From positions 1-24,692 of the forward strand of contig CAYRFV010000049.1 of the NCBI GenBank assembly GCA_964423545.1: DNA of 24,692 bases. Direction: 5' to 3'. Below are positions 6,069 to 13,701 of the stretch, one piece after another. The notes under the pieces are model-generated. The model was not told the origin of the DNA. It saw nothing but the letters and a program-made list of their open reading frames with translations, and searched no databases. The DNA is from JALOOE01 sp964423545. GTDB taxonomy: Bacteria > Chloroflexota > Anaerolineae > CG2-30-64-16. Numbering within the stretch: position 1 is the stretch's first letter; each line of letters begins with the position of its first letter. Both the position numbers and the translations under genes were made by a program.

Positions 6069-8882
6069 ATGGTCCAAGTCAACCTCACCATTGACGGCAA
6101 GAAGCTCAAAGCCGAAGCCATGCAGACCGTCTACGAGGCGGCGACGGCCAACGGCATCTACATCCCGGCGTTGTGCCACCATCCGGCGTTGCCGCCGGAG
6201 GGCGCATGCCGCGTCTGCCTGGTGGAGATCGAGCGCCAACGCGCGCTGCAGCCAGCCTGCACCTTCCCGGTCACCGAGGGATTGGTCATTCACACCAACT
6301 CACCGAAGGTGCGCGAGGCGCGCAAATTCGTGCTGGAGCTGATCATCTCCGACCACCCGCTCGACTGCATGACCTGCGAGGCAACCGGCGATTGCCGGCT
6401 GCAAGACCTGGCTTACGAGTACGAGGTCAAGGGGAACGAGTACGCAGGCGGGGTGCAGCACGACTATCCCATCGATGACCCGAACCCGTTCATCCAGGTG
6501 GACCGCAACAAGTGCATCCTCTGCCGGCGCTGCGTGCGGGCGTGCAACTATATCAACGGCGTCGAGGCGATCGGCATCGTCTACCGCGGGTTCAAGGCGC
6601 GCATCGCGTTCGGCATGGACTCTACGATGGAGGACAGCCCGTGCGAGTTCTGCGGGAGCTGCGTGGAGGTGTGCCCCACGGCTGCACTTTGGCCGAAGAT
6701 GAGCCTGGGCAAGGGCCGCGCCTGGCAGCTCAAGAAAGTGGAGACCACGTGCTCCTACTGCGGGGTCGGCTGCCGCCTGAACCTGTACGTGCGCGACAAC
6801 CAGGTTGTCAAGGTCACCGGCGCGGATGGCCCGGCCAACCACGGCTTCACTTGCGTCAAAGGTCGCTTCGGCTATGATTACGTGAATCACCCGGACCGGC
6901 TGTCCCGGCCCTTGGTGAGGAGGCGCCTGCTGGACGACGAACGCCCGCCGACGGCCGATGGCGCGCCGTCTGCCGCCGATCGTTTATCGTCCGACTTCGT
7001 CGAGACTGACTGGGACACCGCACTCAACCTGGTTGCACGCAAGTTCGCCGACACCAAACGGCAGCATGGGGGCGACGCGTTCGCGGCGCTGGCGTCGGCC
7101 CGGTGCACCAACGAGGAGAACTTCCTCATCATGAAGCTGGCGCGACAGGTGATGCAGACGCACAACGTTGACCACTGTGCGCGGCTCTGACACAGCGCCA
7201 CCGTCACCGGTCTGGTGACAAGCTTCGGCTCTGGGGCCATGACGAACCCGTTCGAGGACATCGCCAAGAACGCGCAGTGCCTCTTCATCATCGGCTCGAA
7301 CACCACCGAGCAGCACCCCGTGTTCGGCATGCAACTGCGCCAGGCGGTCAAGCAGCGCGGTATTCCGCTCATCGTGGCTGACCCACGGCGCATCCCGATC
7401 ACGCAGTATGCGACGATCCATCTGCGTCACAAGCCTGGCACCGACACGGCGCTGCTCAACGGCCTGATGCACGTACTCATCTTCGAAGACCTGTACGATC
7501 ATGAGTTCGTGGTGAGCCGCACCGAGGGCTTCGAGGATCTCAAGGCCAAGATGGCTGAGTACACCCCGGAGCGCGTGGCCTGGATCTGTGGCGTCGACGC
7601 CGAGGATATCCGCAAGGCGGCGCGGCTGATGGCGGCGCACCGGCCCGGTGCGTTGATGTATGCCATGGGCATCACCCAGCACACGAGCGGCCACGGCAAC
7701 GTCGTCACGTGCGCCAATCTGCAGATGCTCCTGGGCAACTTGGGTGTTCCGGGCGGCGGCGTCAACCCGCTGCGCGGCCAATCGAATGTGCAGGGCGCCT
7801 GCGACATGGGGGGCTTGCCCAACTACTACACCGGCTATCAGAATGTGGCGGTGGAGGCGAGCCGCCGGAAGTTCGAGGCGGCCTGGGGCATCGTACCGGC
7901 CGTGGACAAGCCGGGCCTGACGCTCGTCGAGATCATGAACGCGGCCGAGCAGGGCCAGATCAAGGCGATGTACATTGTCGGCGAGAACCCTGCCCTTTCC
8001 GATCCGGACAGCAACCACGTGCGTCACTGCCTGAGCTCGCTCGATTTCCTGGTGGTGCAGGACTTGTTCATGACCGAAACGGCGCAATTGGCGGATGTGG
8101 TGCTGCCCGGCGCATCCTTTGCGGAGAAGGACGGCTGCTTCACCAACAGCGAGCGCCGCGTCCAGCGCGTGCAGCGCTGTCTCAATCCGCTGGGTGAATG
8201 TCGCCCCGACTGGGAGATTATCGCGGATCTGGGCCAGCGGATGCAGGCGGTGCTCTGGCCGGAGCTGCCCGAATCCCTCGCCGAGGCTCCGCACGGCTCC
8301 TGGGACTACATGAACCCGGCCGAGATCATGGATGAGATCGCCGACCTGACACCCTCGTACGGCGGCATCCGCCACCACCGGCTGGAGAAGCTGGGCGGTC
8401 TGCAATGGCCGTGCCCCGATGAGAAACACGGCGGCACCCCTATTCTGCACGTCGGCAAGTTCCCGCGCGGGCTGGGCCGGTTCCAGCCGATGGAGTATCT
8501 CCCGCCGGTTGAACTACCCGACGAAACCTATCCGCTGCTGTTGACTACCGGCCGCGTGCTTTACCACTACCACACCGGCACCCTCACCCGGCGGGCGCAA
8601 GGATTGGCAGCGATCTATCCCGAAGGATTGGTGGAGCTGCACCCGGAGGATGCGGCGCGTCTTGCCGTGGCAAACGGCGAGCTGGTGCAGGTGACCAGCC
8701 GCCGCGGCCAGGTCAACGTCAAGGCCGATGTCACCGACAAGATTCAGCCCGGCGTGGTCTTCATGACCTTCCACTTCCCCGAAAGCGCAGCCAATTTCCT
8801 CACCAATCCGGCGCTCGATCCGGTTGCGAAGATTCCGGAGTTCAAAGCGTGCGCGGTGAGGGTGAGCAGAGCTCCCGCGTGA
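6069..8882 (+). CDS. fdhA: Formate dehydrogenase catalytic subunit with selenocysteine (Mo/W-bis-MGD, NuoG-type N-terminus)
   Basis: 937 residues, reading UGA at 7188-7190 as Sec374. It interconverts formate and CO2. Domain order: [2Fe-2S] Cys36/47/50/64; His-Cys [4Fe-4S] His96/Cys100/103/109; double ferredoxin Cys149/152/155/159 and Cys192/195/198/202; molybdopterin domain with a [4Fe-4S] site at Cys228/231/235/262; active-site context ARL-Sec-HS; and a C-terminal dinucleotide-binding domain containing TTGRVLYHYHTGT. This is the layout of soluble NAD(P)-linked acetogen FdhA. AGGAGA lies upstream of the ATG at 6069, and the gap after NuoF is 14 bases. Residues about 287-308 are encoded by a heptad-repeat palindrome and look like an insertion. 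The enzyme probably works as a complex with the NuoE, 2Fe-2S and NuoF proteins just upstream. Confidence 0.95.
6928..7000. repeat. Heptad-period palindromic element G inside fdhA
   Basis: GGACGACGAACG at 6932-6943 pairs with CGTTTATCGTCC at 6981-6992 (10 of 12 positions complementary). The right arm reads as 7-base words (cgtctgc, cgccgat, cgtttat, cgtccga, cttcgtc). It is translated in frame as a Pro/Ala/Asp-rich linker of about 22 residues in FdhA, between PLVRRR and the conserved TDWDTALN. Confidence 0.5.
7188..7219 (+). other. Selenocysteine UGA codon and bacterial SECIS hairpin in fdhA
   Basis: The UGA at 7188-7190 falls at the position of the catalytic Sec/Cys of formate dehydrogenases, and the same frame stays conserved on both sides. 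GTCACC at 7203-7208 and GGTGAC at 7214-7219 form a perfect 6-bp stem capped by GGTCT (7209-7213). The loop begins 19 bases after the UGA, the same loop sequence and spacing as I recall for E. coli fdhF. This is a SelB-binding SECIS element. Confidence 0.92.
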
Positions 8883-8910
8883 GCTGAGCTCACGAAGGAA
8901 ACTGAAAGTC

Positions 8911-8980
8911 GACGCAAGACGGAGGACCGGAGACGAAGGGCCCAGGCCTTTGGTCCTTCGTCTTTTGTCCCCGGACTGCG
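8911..8980. repeat. Heptad-period palindromic element D
   Basis: The left arm reads gacgcaa, gacggag, gaccgga, gacgaag; the right arm reads ccttcgt, cttttgt, ccccgga, ctgcg. AGACGAAGG (8931-8939) and CCTTCGTCT (8955-8963) are perfectly complementary, and the outer parts also pair with few mismatches. It lies between fdhA and the formate channel gene. A separate small hairpin, GTGAGC-TGA-GCTCAC (8879-8893), spans the fdhA stop. Confidence 0.7.
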
Positions 8981-9010
8981 AAACCCCAAAGCACGAGGTG
9001 GCACCAGCGC

Positions 9011-9871
9011 ATGGCAAACGGCGAAATCAACATCGATGCTTTCATGCCGCCGCAAATGGCGAACCGGGCGGAAGCAATCGGCATCAAGAAGGCGAATCTC
9101 GATTTCTGGACGATGTTCAGCCTGGCGATCCTGGCAGGCGCATTTGTGGGGGCGGGAGCGATCTTCTTCACCACGACCACCGCGGGCGCGGCGGACAAGC
9201 TGGCCTACGGTGTGACTCGTCTGCTGGGCGGCGTGGCGTTCTGCCTGGGTCTCATCCTTGTCATCGTGGCGGGCGCTGAGCTGTTCACGGGCAACAACCT
9301 GATCGTGATGGCTTGGGCGAACCGTAAGGTCGGCACGCGGCTGTTGCTGCGCAACTGGGTCATCGTTTACGCAGGCAACTTCGTGGGCGCATTGCTCACC
9401 GCACTGCTGGTGTTCTACAGCCAGCAGTATATGTTCGGCGGCGCCGCTGTGGGCGCCAATGCGCTGAGCATCGCTAATGCCAAGGTGAATCTGGGCTTCA
9501 CCCAGGCGCTGGTGTTGGGAATCTTATGCAATGCCCTGGTGTGCATGGCGGTCTGGCTGTGCTACAGCGCCCGCAGCACCACCGACAAGATCTTATCGAT
9601 CATTTTCCCGGTGTCCGCCTTTGTGGCGGCAGGTTTCGAGCACAGCATCGCCAATATGTATTTCATCCCGATAGGACTGCTAATCAAGTCTGGCGCGCCA
9701 CCGGAGTTCTGGGCGAAGATCGGCAAGACCGCCGCCGATTATGGCGCCCTGACGTGGCAGAGTTTCCTCATCGACAACCTGCTGCCGGTCACCCTCGGCA
9801 ACATTATCGGCGGGGCCGGCCTGGTGGGGCTGGCGTATTGGTTCGCGTATCTGCGGACGCAGAAAGAGTGA
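9011..9871 (+). CDS. focA: Formate/nitrite transporter family channel (FocA-like)
   Basis: 286 residues with six hydrophobic membrane segments. The family signatures are present: AELFTGNN at 89-96 (the flexible loop of the channel mouth), FEHSIANMYFIP at 209-220 with the central pore His211, and VTLGNIIGG near the C-terminus. FNT proteins are pentameric inner-membrane channels for formate and related anions. Placed directly after the formate dehydrogenase, formate import or export is the obvious role. Only a weak ribosome site (GAGGTGG) precedes the ATG at 9011. Nitrite or hydrosulfide transport is possible within the family, but the context favours formate. Confidence 0.92.
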   Translation: MANGEINIDAFMPPQMANRAEAIGIKKANLDFWTMFSLAILAGAFVGAGAIFFTTTTAGAADKLAYGVTRLLGGVAFCLGLILVIVAGAELFTGNNLIVMAWANRKVGTRLLLRNWVIVYAGNFVGALLTALLVFYSQQYMFGGAAVGANALSIANAKVNLGFTQALVLGILCNALVCMAVWLCYSARSTTDKILSIIFPVSAFVAAGFEHSIANMYFIPIGLLIKSGAPPEFWAKIGKTAADYGALTWQSFLIDNLLPVTLGNIIGGAGLVGLAYWFAYLRTQKE

Positions 9872-9882
9872 AGGAGGGCACC

Positions 9883-10110
9883 ATGCGCGCCTACGTTTTG
9901 GTCAACGTTCGCACCGGTGAGGAGCGGCAGATCAAGAAGCTGCTCACCAACACACCGGGCATCAGTCGCGTTGAAGTGACTTTCGGCCCGTACGATATGA
10001 TCGTTCAGGTGGAGGCGCCGGACCTCACTGCGCTCGGCAAGCTAGTGTCCGGCACGATCCGTTCGGCCCCCGGCGTGGAGAACACGTTGACGTGTCTAGC
10101 CGTGGAGTGA
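9883..10110 (+). CDS. Stand-alone Lrp/AsnC-type ligand-binding (RAM) domain protein
   Basis: 75 residues matching only the C-terminal effector domain of Lrp/AsnC regulators: AYVLVNVRTG at the start, then ISRVEVTFGPYDMIVQV and a final VENTLTCLAVE. No helix-turn-helix DNA-binding part is present. GAAGGAGGG gives a very strong ribosome site for the ATG at 9883. Such single-domain proteins form ring oligomers that bind small molecules, often amino acids. The gene follows focA by 11 bases and is probably cotranscribed with it. It may act as a metabolite sensor for a partner protein; no partner can be named. Confidence 0.85.
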   Translation: MRAYVLVNVRTGEERQIKKLLTNTPGISRVEVTFGPYDMIVQVEAPDLTALGKLVSGTIRSAPGVENTLTCLAVE

Positions 10111-10404
10111 AGCGGCCGCGTCCGCGGCGTCAGTGCAGACACCCGCGGCATGACAAGCGTCATACTCCGGCGAACCCTGGCGTGCTATTCTGTTTGCACT
10201 ATCTGCGCGGCTTTCTTCTCATGGGCCGCTTGTCGGGTTCCTGCTCAGGGAGCACGATTCCACTGCGAAGGCCCCCCAGGATGTGAGGAAGCGGGGCCTA
10301 TCGTTTTCGATCTGGCCCGGAAGCAGGGTGACTTCGTGGTGCGTTTCATGCTCCGGCCTGGCTGGAGCGGAACGGATCGGGGCGGACCTTGTGGAGGTCA
10401 CAGG
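10111..10404 (+). promoter_or_regulatory. 294-bp leader/intergenic region with inverted repeats
   Basis: No gene seen. ATGAC-N4-GTCAT at 10150-10163 is a perfect 5-bp inverted repeat that could be an operator. About 30 bases downstream TATTCT (10193-10198) resembles a -10 box but lacks a good -35. GCGGC and GCCGC around 10206-10230 can form a further stem. A terminator-like hairpin follows at 10269. The arrangement could suit a transcript leader with attenuation ahead of the DRTGG and regulator genes. Confidence 0.3.
10269..10307 (+). terminator. Terminator-like hairpin in the leader before the DRTGG gene
   Basis: AGGCCCC (10269-10275) pairs perfectly with GGGGCCT (10293-10299) across a 17-base loop, and TTTT occurs at 10304-10307. 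The loop is long and the T-run short, so this is a weak intrinsic terminator or attenuator candidate that would end the focA transcript or control readthrough into 10405. Confidence 0.35.
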
Positions 10405-10797
10405 ATGCAGTTGCGGGATGTGCTCAGGGCGATTGACGGCAAAGTGATCACCCCTGAGATTGACCTGGATATCGCGGTACAAATGGGGTGCGGCGCCGAT
10501 CTGATGAGCGACGTACTGGCGTTCACGCATGCCGACACGCTGCTGCTGACCGGCTTGACCAATCCGCAGGTCGTGCGCACCGCCGATATGGCGGGCATCC
10601 GGGCGATCGTTTTTGTGCGCGGCAAGTTGCCGCCGGCCGAGACTGTGGCCTTGGCCCGCGATCGGGGCATTCCGCTGTTGGCATCCAAATACACACTCTT
10701 CGAGACTGCCGGCCGCCTCTTTGCAGCGGGTCTGCCCAGTTGCGGCATCTTCGACAGCAGCCTGGCGCGCTGGCGGGAGTTCTTTGGTGAGCGTTGA
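10405..10797 (+). CDS. DRTGG-domain protein, copy 1
   Basis: 130 residues with the alpha/beta pattern of the DRTGG family: a start like MQLRDVLRAIDGKVIT, then CGADLMSDVLAF, TLLLTGLTNPQVVRTADMAG and IRAIVFVRGKLP, and an end near GIPLLASKYTLFETAGRL. Its function is biochemically unsettled; such domains occur next to HPr-kinase-like, CBS and hydrogenase-associated regulators. GGAGG lies 8 bases before the ATG at 10405. The gene overlaps the next response regulator, so the two are probably translated together. A second, shorter copy is at 14626. A role in sensing a nucleotide or redox metabolite is plausible but unproven. Confidence 0.78.
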   Translation: MQLRDVLRAIDGKVITPEIDLDIAVQMGCGADLMSDVLAFTHADTLLLTGLTNPQVVRTADMAGIRAIVFVRGKLPPAETVALARDRGIPLLASKYTLFETAGRLFAAGLPSCGIFDSSLARWREFFGER

Positions 10798-11215
10798 TGC
10801 CGCGAGTGGCGCGGCCACCATCCTGATCATCGATGATAGCCCGGACATGGCCCTGGCTGTTTCCATGCCGCTCGAGGCCGCCGGACACCAAGTGGTATGG
10901 GCGTCTTCGGGCCGCGAGGGACTGGAGAAGGTCCTTGAGATCGCGCCGGATCTGATTATCCTGGACGTGATGATGGAAACCGGCACCGCCGGCTTTCAGG
11001 TCTCGCTGATGCTGCGCAGCCCTGATTCGGACTCCCGGTACGCTCGGTTCCGCTGCGTCCCGATCCTGATGCTGACCGCGATTCACACCACGACGTCGTT
11101 GCGCTTCGGCCCGGACGAGACCTACCTGCCTGTGGACGACTTCATTGAGAAGCCCGTCGACCCGGATCTGCTTCTGGCAAAGGTCAATACGCTCCTCGCC
11201 GACCCATCCCGGTGA
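10787..11215 (+). CDS. Single-domain response regulator, copy 2
   Basis: 142 residues from the GTG at 10787, which overlaps the DRTGG stop by 11 bases and has GGGAG upstream. It is one receiver domain: acidic pair Asp16-Asp17, phospho-acceptor Asp60 in LDVMMET, switch Thr in PILMLTAIH and Lys in IEKPVDP. It is a clear paralogue of the regulator at 2158-2568, sharing TAGFQVSL, LRSPD, RFGPD and YLPVD. No DNA-binding domain. Position next to a kinase gene suggests one phosphorelay serving this locus. Confidence 0.9.
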   Translation: MSVDAASGAATILIIDDSPDMALAVSMPLEAAGHQVVWASSGREGLEKVLEIAPDLIILDVMMETGTAGFQVSLMLRSPDSDSRYARFRCVPILMLTAIHTTTSLRFGPDETYLPVDDFIEKPVDPDLLLAKVNTLLADPSR

Positions 11216-11287
11216 TTCATCCAGCAGGCCGCGCCGTGCGCCTGCTGAGTTGGAGTCATGGCGAATCCTGAAGAGGAGGCATTGCGC

Positions 11288-11707
11288 ATGTCAAACAAAC
11301 AGCGTATCTTGATGGTTGATGACGATATCCAGGCCGTCGATACGGTCGAGACCTTGCTGCAGAGCGTCGGCTATGAAACGAACCACGCCTACATGGCTAC
11401 GGAAGGCATGCAGATCGCGCGCACGTGGAAGCCCGACCTGATCCTCCTCGATGTCATGTTCGCCGGTCCGCCAGGCCCGGATGGTTTCGAGGTGTCGCGC
11501 GAACTGCACGCCGATCCAGAGCTCAAAGATATCCCGGTGATCATCCTGTCAGGCCTGAAGAAGTTCTTCGGCATGACCACGGAGTTCGCCCCGGATGAGA
11601 CGTGGATGCCGGTCAAGGCATTTCTCGAGAAGCCAGTCAAGCCCGCCACGCTGCTGGATGCCATCGAGAAGGTGCTCGGACCGAATCCAGCGAAGAAGTC
11701 TGCCTGA
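11288..11707 (+). CDS. Single-domain response regulator, copy 3
   Basis: 139 residues with acidic pocket Asp11-Asp13, phospho-acceptor Asp55 in LLDVMF, switch Ser88 and Lys115 in LEKPVKP. A Gly/Pro-rich insert (FAGPPGPDGFEV) follows the phospho-site. I chose the ATG at 11288 because GAGGAGG lies 8 bases upstream; an in-frame ATG at 11258 with a poorer site would add ten residues. It is more distant from the other two regulators but shares the extended loop before the Lys (EFAPDETWMPV). It lacks an output domain and is followed by a likely terminator. Confidence 0.88.
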   Translation: MSNKQRILMVDDDIQAVDTVETLLQSVGYETNHAYMATEGMQIARTWKPDLILLDVMFAGPPGPDGFEVSRELHADPELKDIPVIILSGLKKFFGMTTEFAPDETWMPVKAFLEKPVKPATLLDAIEKVLGPNPAKKSA

Positions 11708-11745
11708 CCGTCCGTCCCCTGGCGGGGCTGCGAGATACGTTCGGG

Positions 11746-11795
11746 AGCGGGCCTCCCCGGTTCAGTTGGATGAGCCTGGGAGGCCGCTGGTTTTT
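11746..11795 (+). terminator. Intrinsic terminator candidate after response regulator 3
   Basis: AGCGG-G-CCTCCC (11746-11757) pairs with GGGAGGCCGCT (11778-11788), an 11-bp stem with a single bulged G, and is followed by GG and TTTTT at 11791-11795. Stem, loop and T-run fit a Rho-independent terminator. It would separate the regulator transcript from the kinase gene or reduce readthrough into it. Confidence 0.55.
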
Positions 11796-11821
11796 CTGCC
11801 GGGAACACAACGGCGCTGGAG

Positions 11822-12907
11822 ATGGCGGCGATGCGTGAGGCACTCGATGCACTCCTGGTCGCAGTGATGCGCCTGGCGGCGGCTGATGCCGCGGCAGTCT
11901 GGCTGCTCGACGCGGCTGCGCCGGATCGGCTCAGACTCGCAGCAAGTCGCGGCCCCGGCGCCCCCTCATCCTCTGAGCTGCTCGCTGACCGCCCCGTGGA
12001 TCAACGCGCGCTCACCGAAGGTGTGGCGGTGGCGAGCGGCAGCCTCTGCGTCCGTCTCGCCTCGGCTGATCATGTGTTCGGAACACTCCATCTCCAGACA
12101 TCCTCCTCGCTTCCTTTTGACCCGCTTCTGATCGAGCAGGTGTGTGCTGTGGCCGACCTGGGCGCTGTCGCCCTGGCAGCCGCCACCCGTGCGGTTGCAC
12201 TCGAAAAGGTCGAGGCACGTCAGGAGCAGTTCATCCGCGTGACTACGCACGAGCTTCGTTCGCCGATCGCTGTCTCACAGACGTTGGTCCGCAACGTGGT
12301 CAAGGGCTATGCCGGTCCGATGACGGAGAAGCAGAAGCACGTTTTCAGCCGCATCTCCGCCCAGCTCGATATGCTGGAGACGCTGGTCAACGACCTGCTA
12401 GACCTGGCAGCCAGTCGAGCGCACGGTGCAGTCGGCGTTGGACCCGTGGCGCTCAACGGCCCGGTGGGGCGTGCGGTGCTGCTGCTGCAACCTCGCGCCG
12501 ATGAGAAAGGGGTGGCCCTAAACTACCGCGCTTGCCGGGACGAGATCGTGGTGGAAGCTGACGAAGAAGGTTTGGATCGCATCCTGGTTAATTTGGTGGG
12601 CAATGCGGTCAAGTACACGCTCCCGGGTGGCTCGGTTCACGTGGGGCTTTGCCAAACCGGCGATGAGGTGTTCATCACCGTGTCCGATACTGGCATCGGC
12701 ATCCCGCCGGAAGGGCAGGCGCACCTATTCGAGGAGTTCTACCGGGCGCCGAACGCGCGGGCGGCGAACATCACCGGCACGGGCCTGGGACTTGCCATTG
12801 TCAAAGAGCTGGTCGAACGCTTTCACGGCGTGATCTCTGTCGAAAGCACTGTCGGCCAGGGCACGACCTTTACCGTAGTTTTTCCTGCGTATCGCATCGC
12901 CAAATAG
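11822..12907 (+). CDS. GAF-type sensor histidine kinase (cytoplasmic)
   Basis: 361 residues. Residues 1-125 look like a GAF-type sensor (WLLDAAAPDRLRLAASRG and VFGTLHLQ). The dimerisation/phospho-acceptor helix has His143 in VTTHELRSPIA. The HATPase domain has an N-box (NLVGNAVKY), DTGIGIP, an F-box region (LFEEFYR) and GTGLGL. No membrane segment or signal peptide is present, so it senses something in the cytoplasm. No heme or Fe-S cysteine pattern is evident in the GAF part. It is a candidate donor for the three receiver proteins in the window. A start at ATG 11822 or 11831 is equally possible; GGAG lies immediately before 11822. Confidence 0.9.
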   Translation: MAAMREALDALLVAVMRLAAADAAAVWLLDAAAPDRLRLAASRGPGAPSSSELLADRPVDQRALTEGVAVASGSLCVRLASADHVFGTLHLQTSSSLPFDPLLIEQVCAVADLGAVALAAATRAVALEKVEARQEQFIRVTTHELRSPIAVSQTLVRNVVKGYAGPMTEKQKHVFSRISAQLDMLETLVNDLLDLAASRAHGAVGVGPVALNGPVGRAVLLLQPRADEKGVALNYRACRDEIVVEADEEGLDRILVNLVGNAVKYTLPGGSVHVGLCQTGDEVFITVSDTGIGIPPEGQAHLFEEFYRAPNARAANITGTGLGLAIVKELVERFHGVISVESTVGQGTTFTVVFPAYRIAK

Positions 12908-13122
12908 CTCGATCTCCGCAGCGCGAGGTTGTACTCACCCCAAAGTATGATTTTAGTCATACGGCGACAGGTGCGGTCGGGAGTATACTCGTATCGGTGA
13001 AGTGGCATCTTTCGCAAGAGCCCGCCCCTTCAAGTTCTTAACATGCTCCATTTCGTCACAGGTTGACGCGGCGCTCGACCTCTCGTCCGGGAGATCAATT
13101 GACACCTGCAAGGAGGCATCCC
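12908..13122 (+). promoter_or_regulatory. 215-bp probable promoter region of hdrCB with two palindromes
   Basis: No gene seen. GTATGA-N6-TCATAC at 12945-12962 is a perfect inverted repeat in a local AT-rich patch. GAGTATACTC at 12981-12990 is a perfect 10-bp palindrome containing TATACT, a good -10 match. I see no -35 at the standard spacing, which could mean an activator-dependent promoter. The region contrasts with the GC-rich surroundings and is the best promoter candidate in the window. Confidence 0.45.
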
Positions 13123-13701
13123 GTGGCAACGTCTGAGGTAATTGTCCTCACCGACATCAAGCGCGATCCTGCATTCAGCGATCGCTTGACGCCTGCCGGA
13201 CACCAGCTCAGCACATGCATCCAATGCGGCACATGCACCGCCTCATGTCCCTCGGCAGAGGCCATGGACATCACGCCGCGCAAAATGTGGCGAATGGTGC
13301 AGCTCGGCCTGGTGGACGACGTGCTCCGCAGCAAGACGATGTGGCTGTGCAGCATCTGCTATCAATGCCAGGTGCGTTGTCCTCGCGGCATCCCCCTCAC
13401 TGAAACGATCGCTAAGCTCAAGCAGCTTGCAATTCAGCAGCAGATCAAGCAATATCGCGAAAGCACCTATTTCTATGTGGCGTTCAGCGATGTGATGCGT
13501 CGCTACGGACGCATGCGCGAAACCGAGTTCATGGCGCGCTACTTCCTTTCCACCAATCCGTTCGAGGCGCTGGGGTACGCCACGATGGGGCTGACGCTGA
13601 TGCGCCGCGGCAAGCTCAAGCCGGAGCTGCCTGCACTGCGCGGCGAGGGGAAGCTGGCGAAGCTGTTCGACCGCGTGGCCGAGTTGGAGGGACGCAAATG
13701 A
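13123..13701 (+). CDS. hdrC: Heterodisulfide reductase subunit C (double [4Fe-4S])
   Basis: 192 residues from the GTG at 13123, which has a perfect AAGGAGG six bases upstream; the longer upstream ATG extension is not conserved-looking. Two [4Fe-4S] motifs are present: Cys32/35/38/42 and Cys76/79/82/86 (CSICYQCQVRCPRGIP). HdrC connects the flavoprotein HdrA to the catalytic HdrB. It overlaps hdrB by four bases (ATGA). No HdrA is adjacent; the HdrA halves lie 4 kb downstream. Confidence 0.93.
   Translation: MATSEVIVLTDIKRDPAFSDRLTPAGHQLSTCIQCGTCTASCPSAEAMDITPRKMWRMVQLGLVDDVLRSKTMWLCSICYQCQVRCPRGIPLTETIAKLKQLAIQQQIKQYRESTYFYVAFSDVMRRYGRMRETEFMARYFLSTNPFEALGYATMGLTLMRRGKLKPELPALRGEGKLAKLFDRVAELEGRK

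Noticed and set aside
7188..7190. Premature stop or frameshift splitting the formate dehydrogenase
   Set aside because: The UGA is exactly at the catalytic Sec position, the frame is unchanged on both sides, and a SECIS hairpin follows.
3032..8882. [FeFe]-hydrogenase HydABC operon
   Set aside because: NuoE and NuoF fit HydABC, but the large subunit has a molybdopterin/Sec active site and none of the H-cluster cysteine motifs.
8879..8893. GTGAGC-TGA-GCTCAC at the fdhA stop as a terminator
   Set aside because: The stem is only 6 bp with a 3-base loop and no T-run. It may be a chance palindrome.
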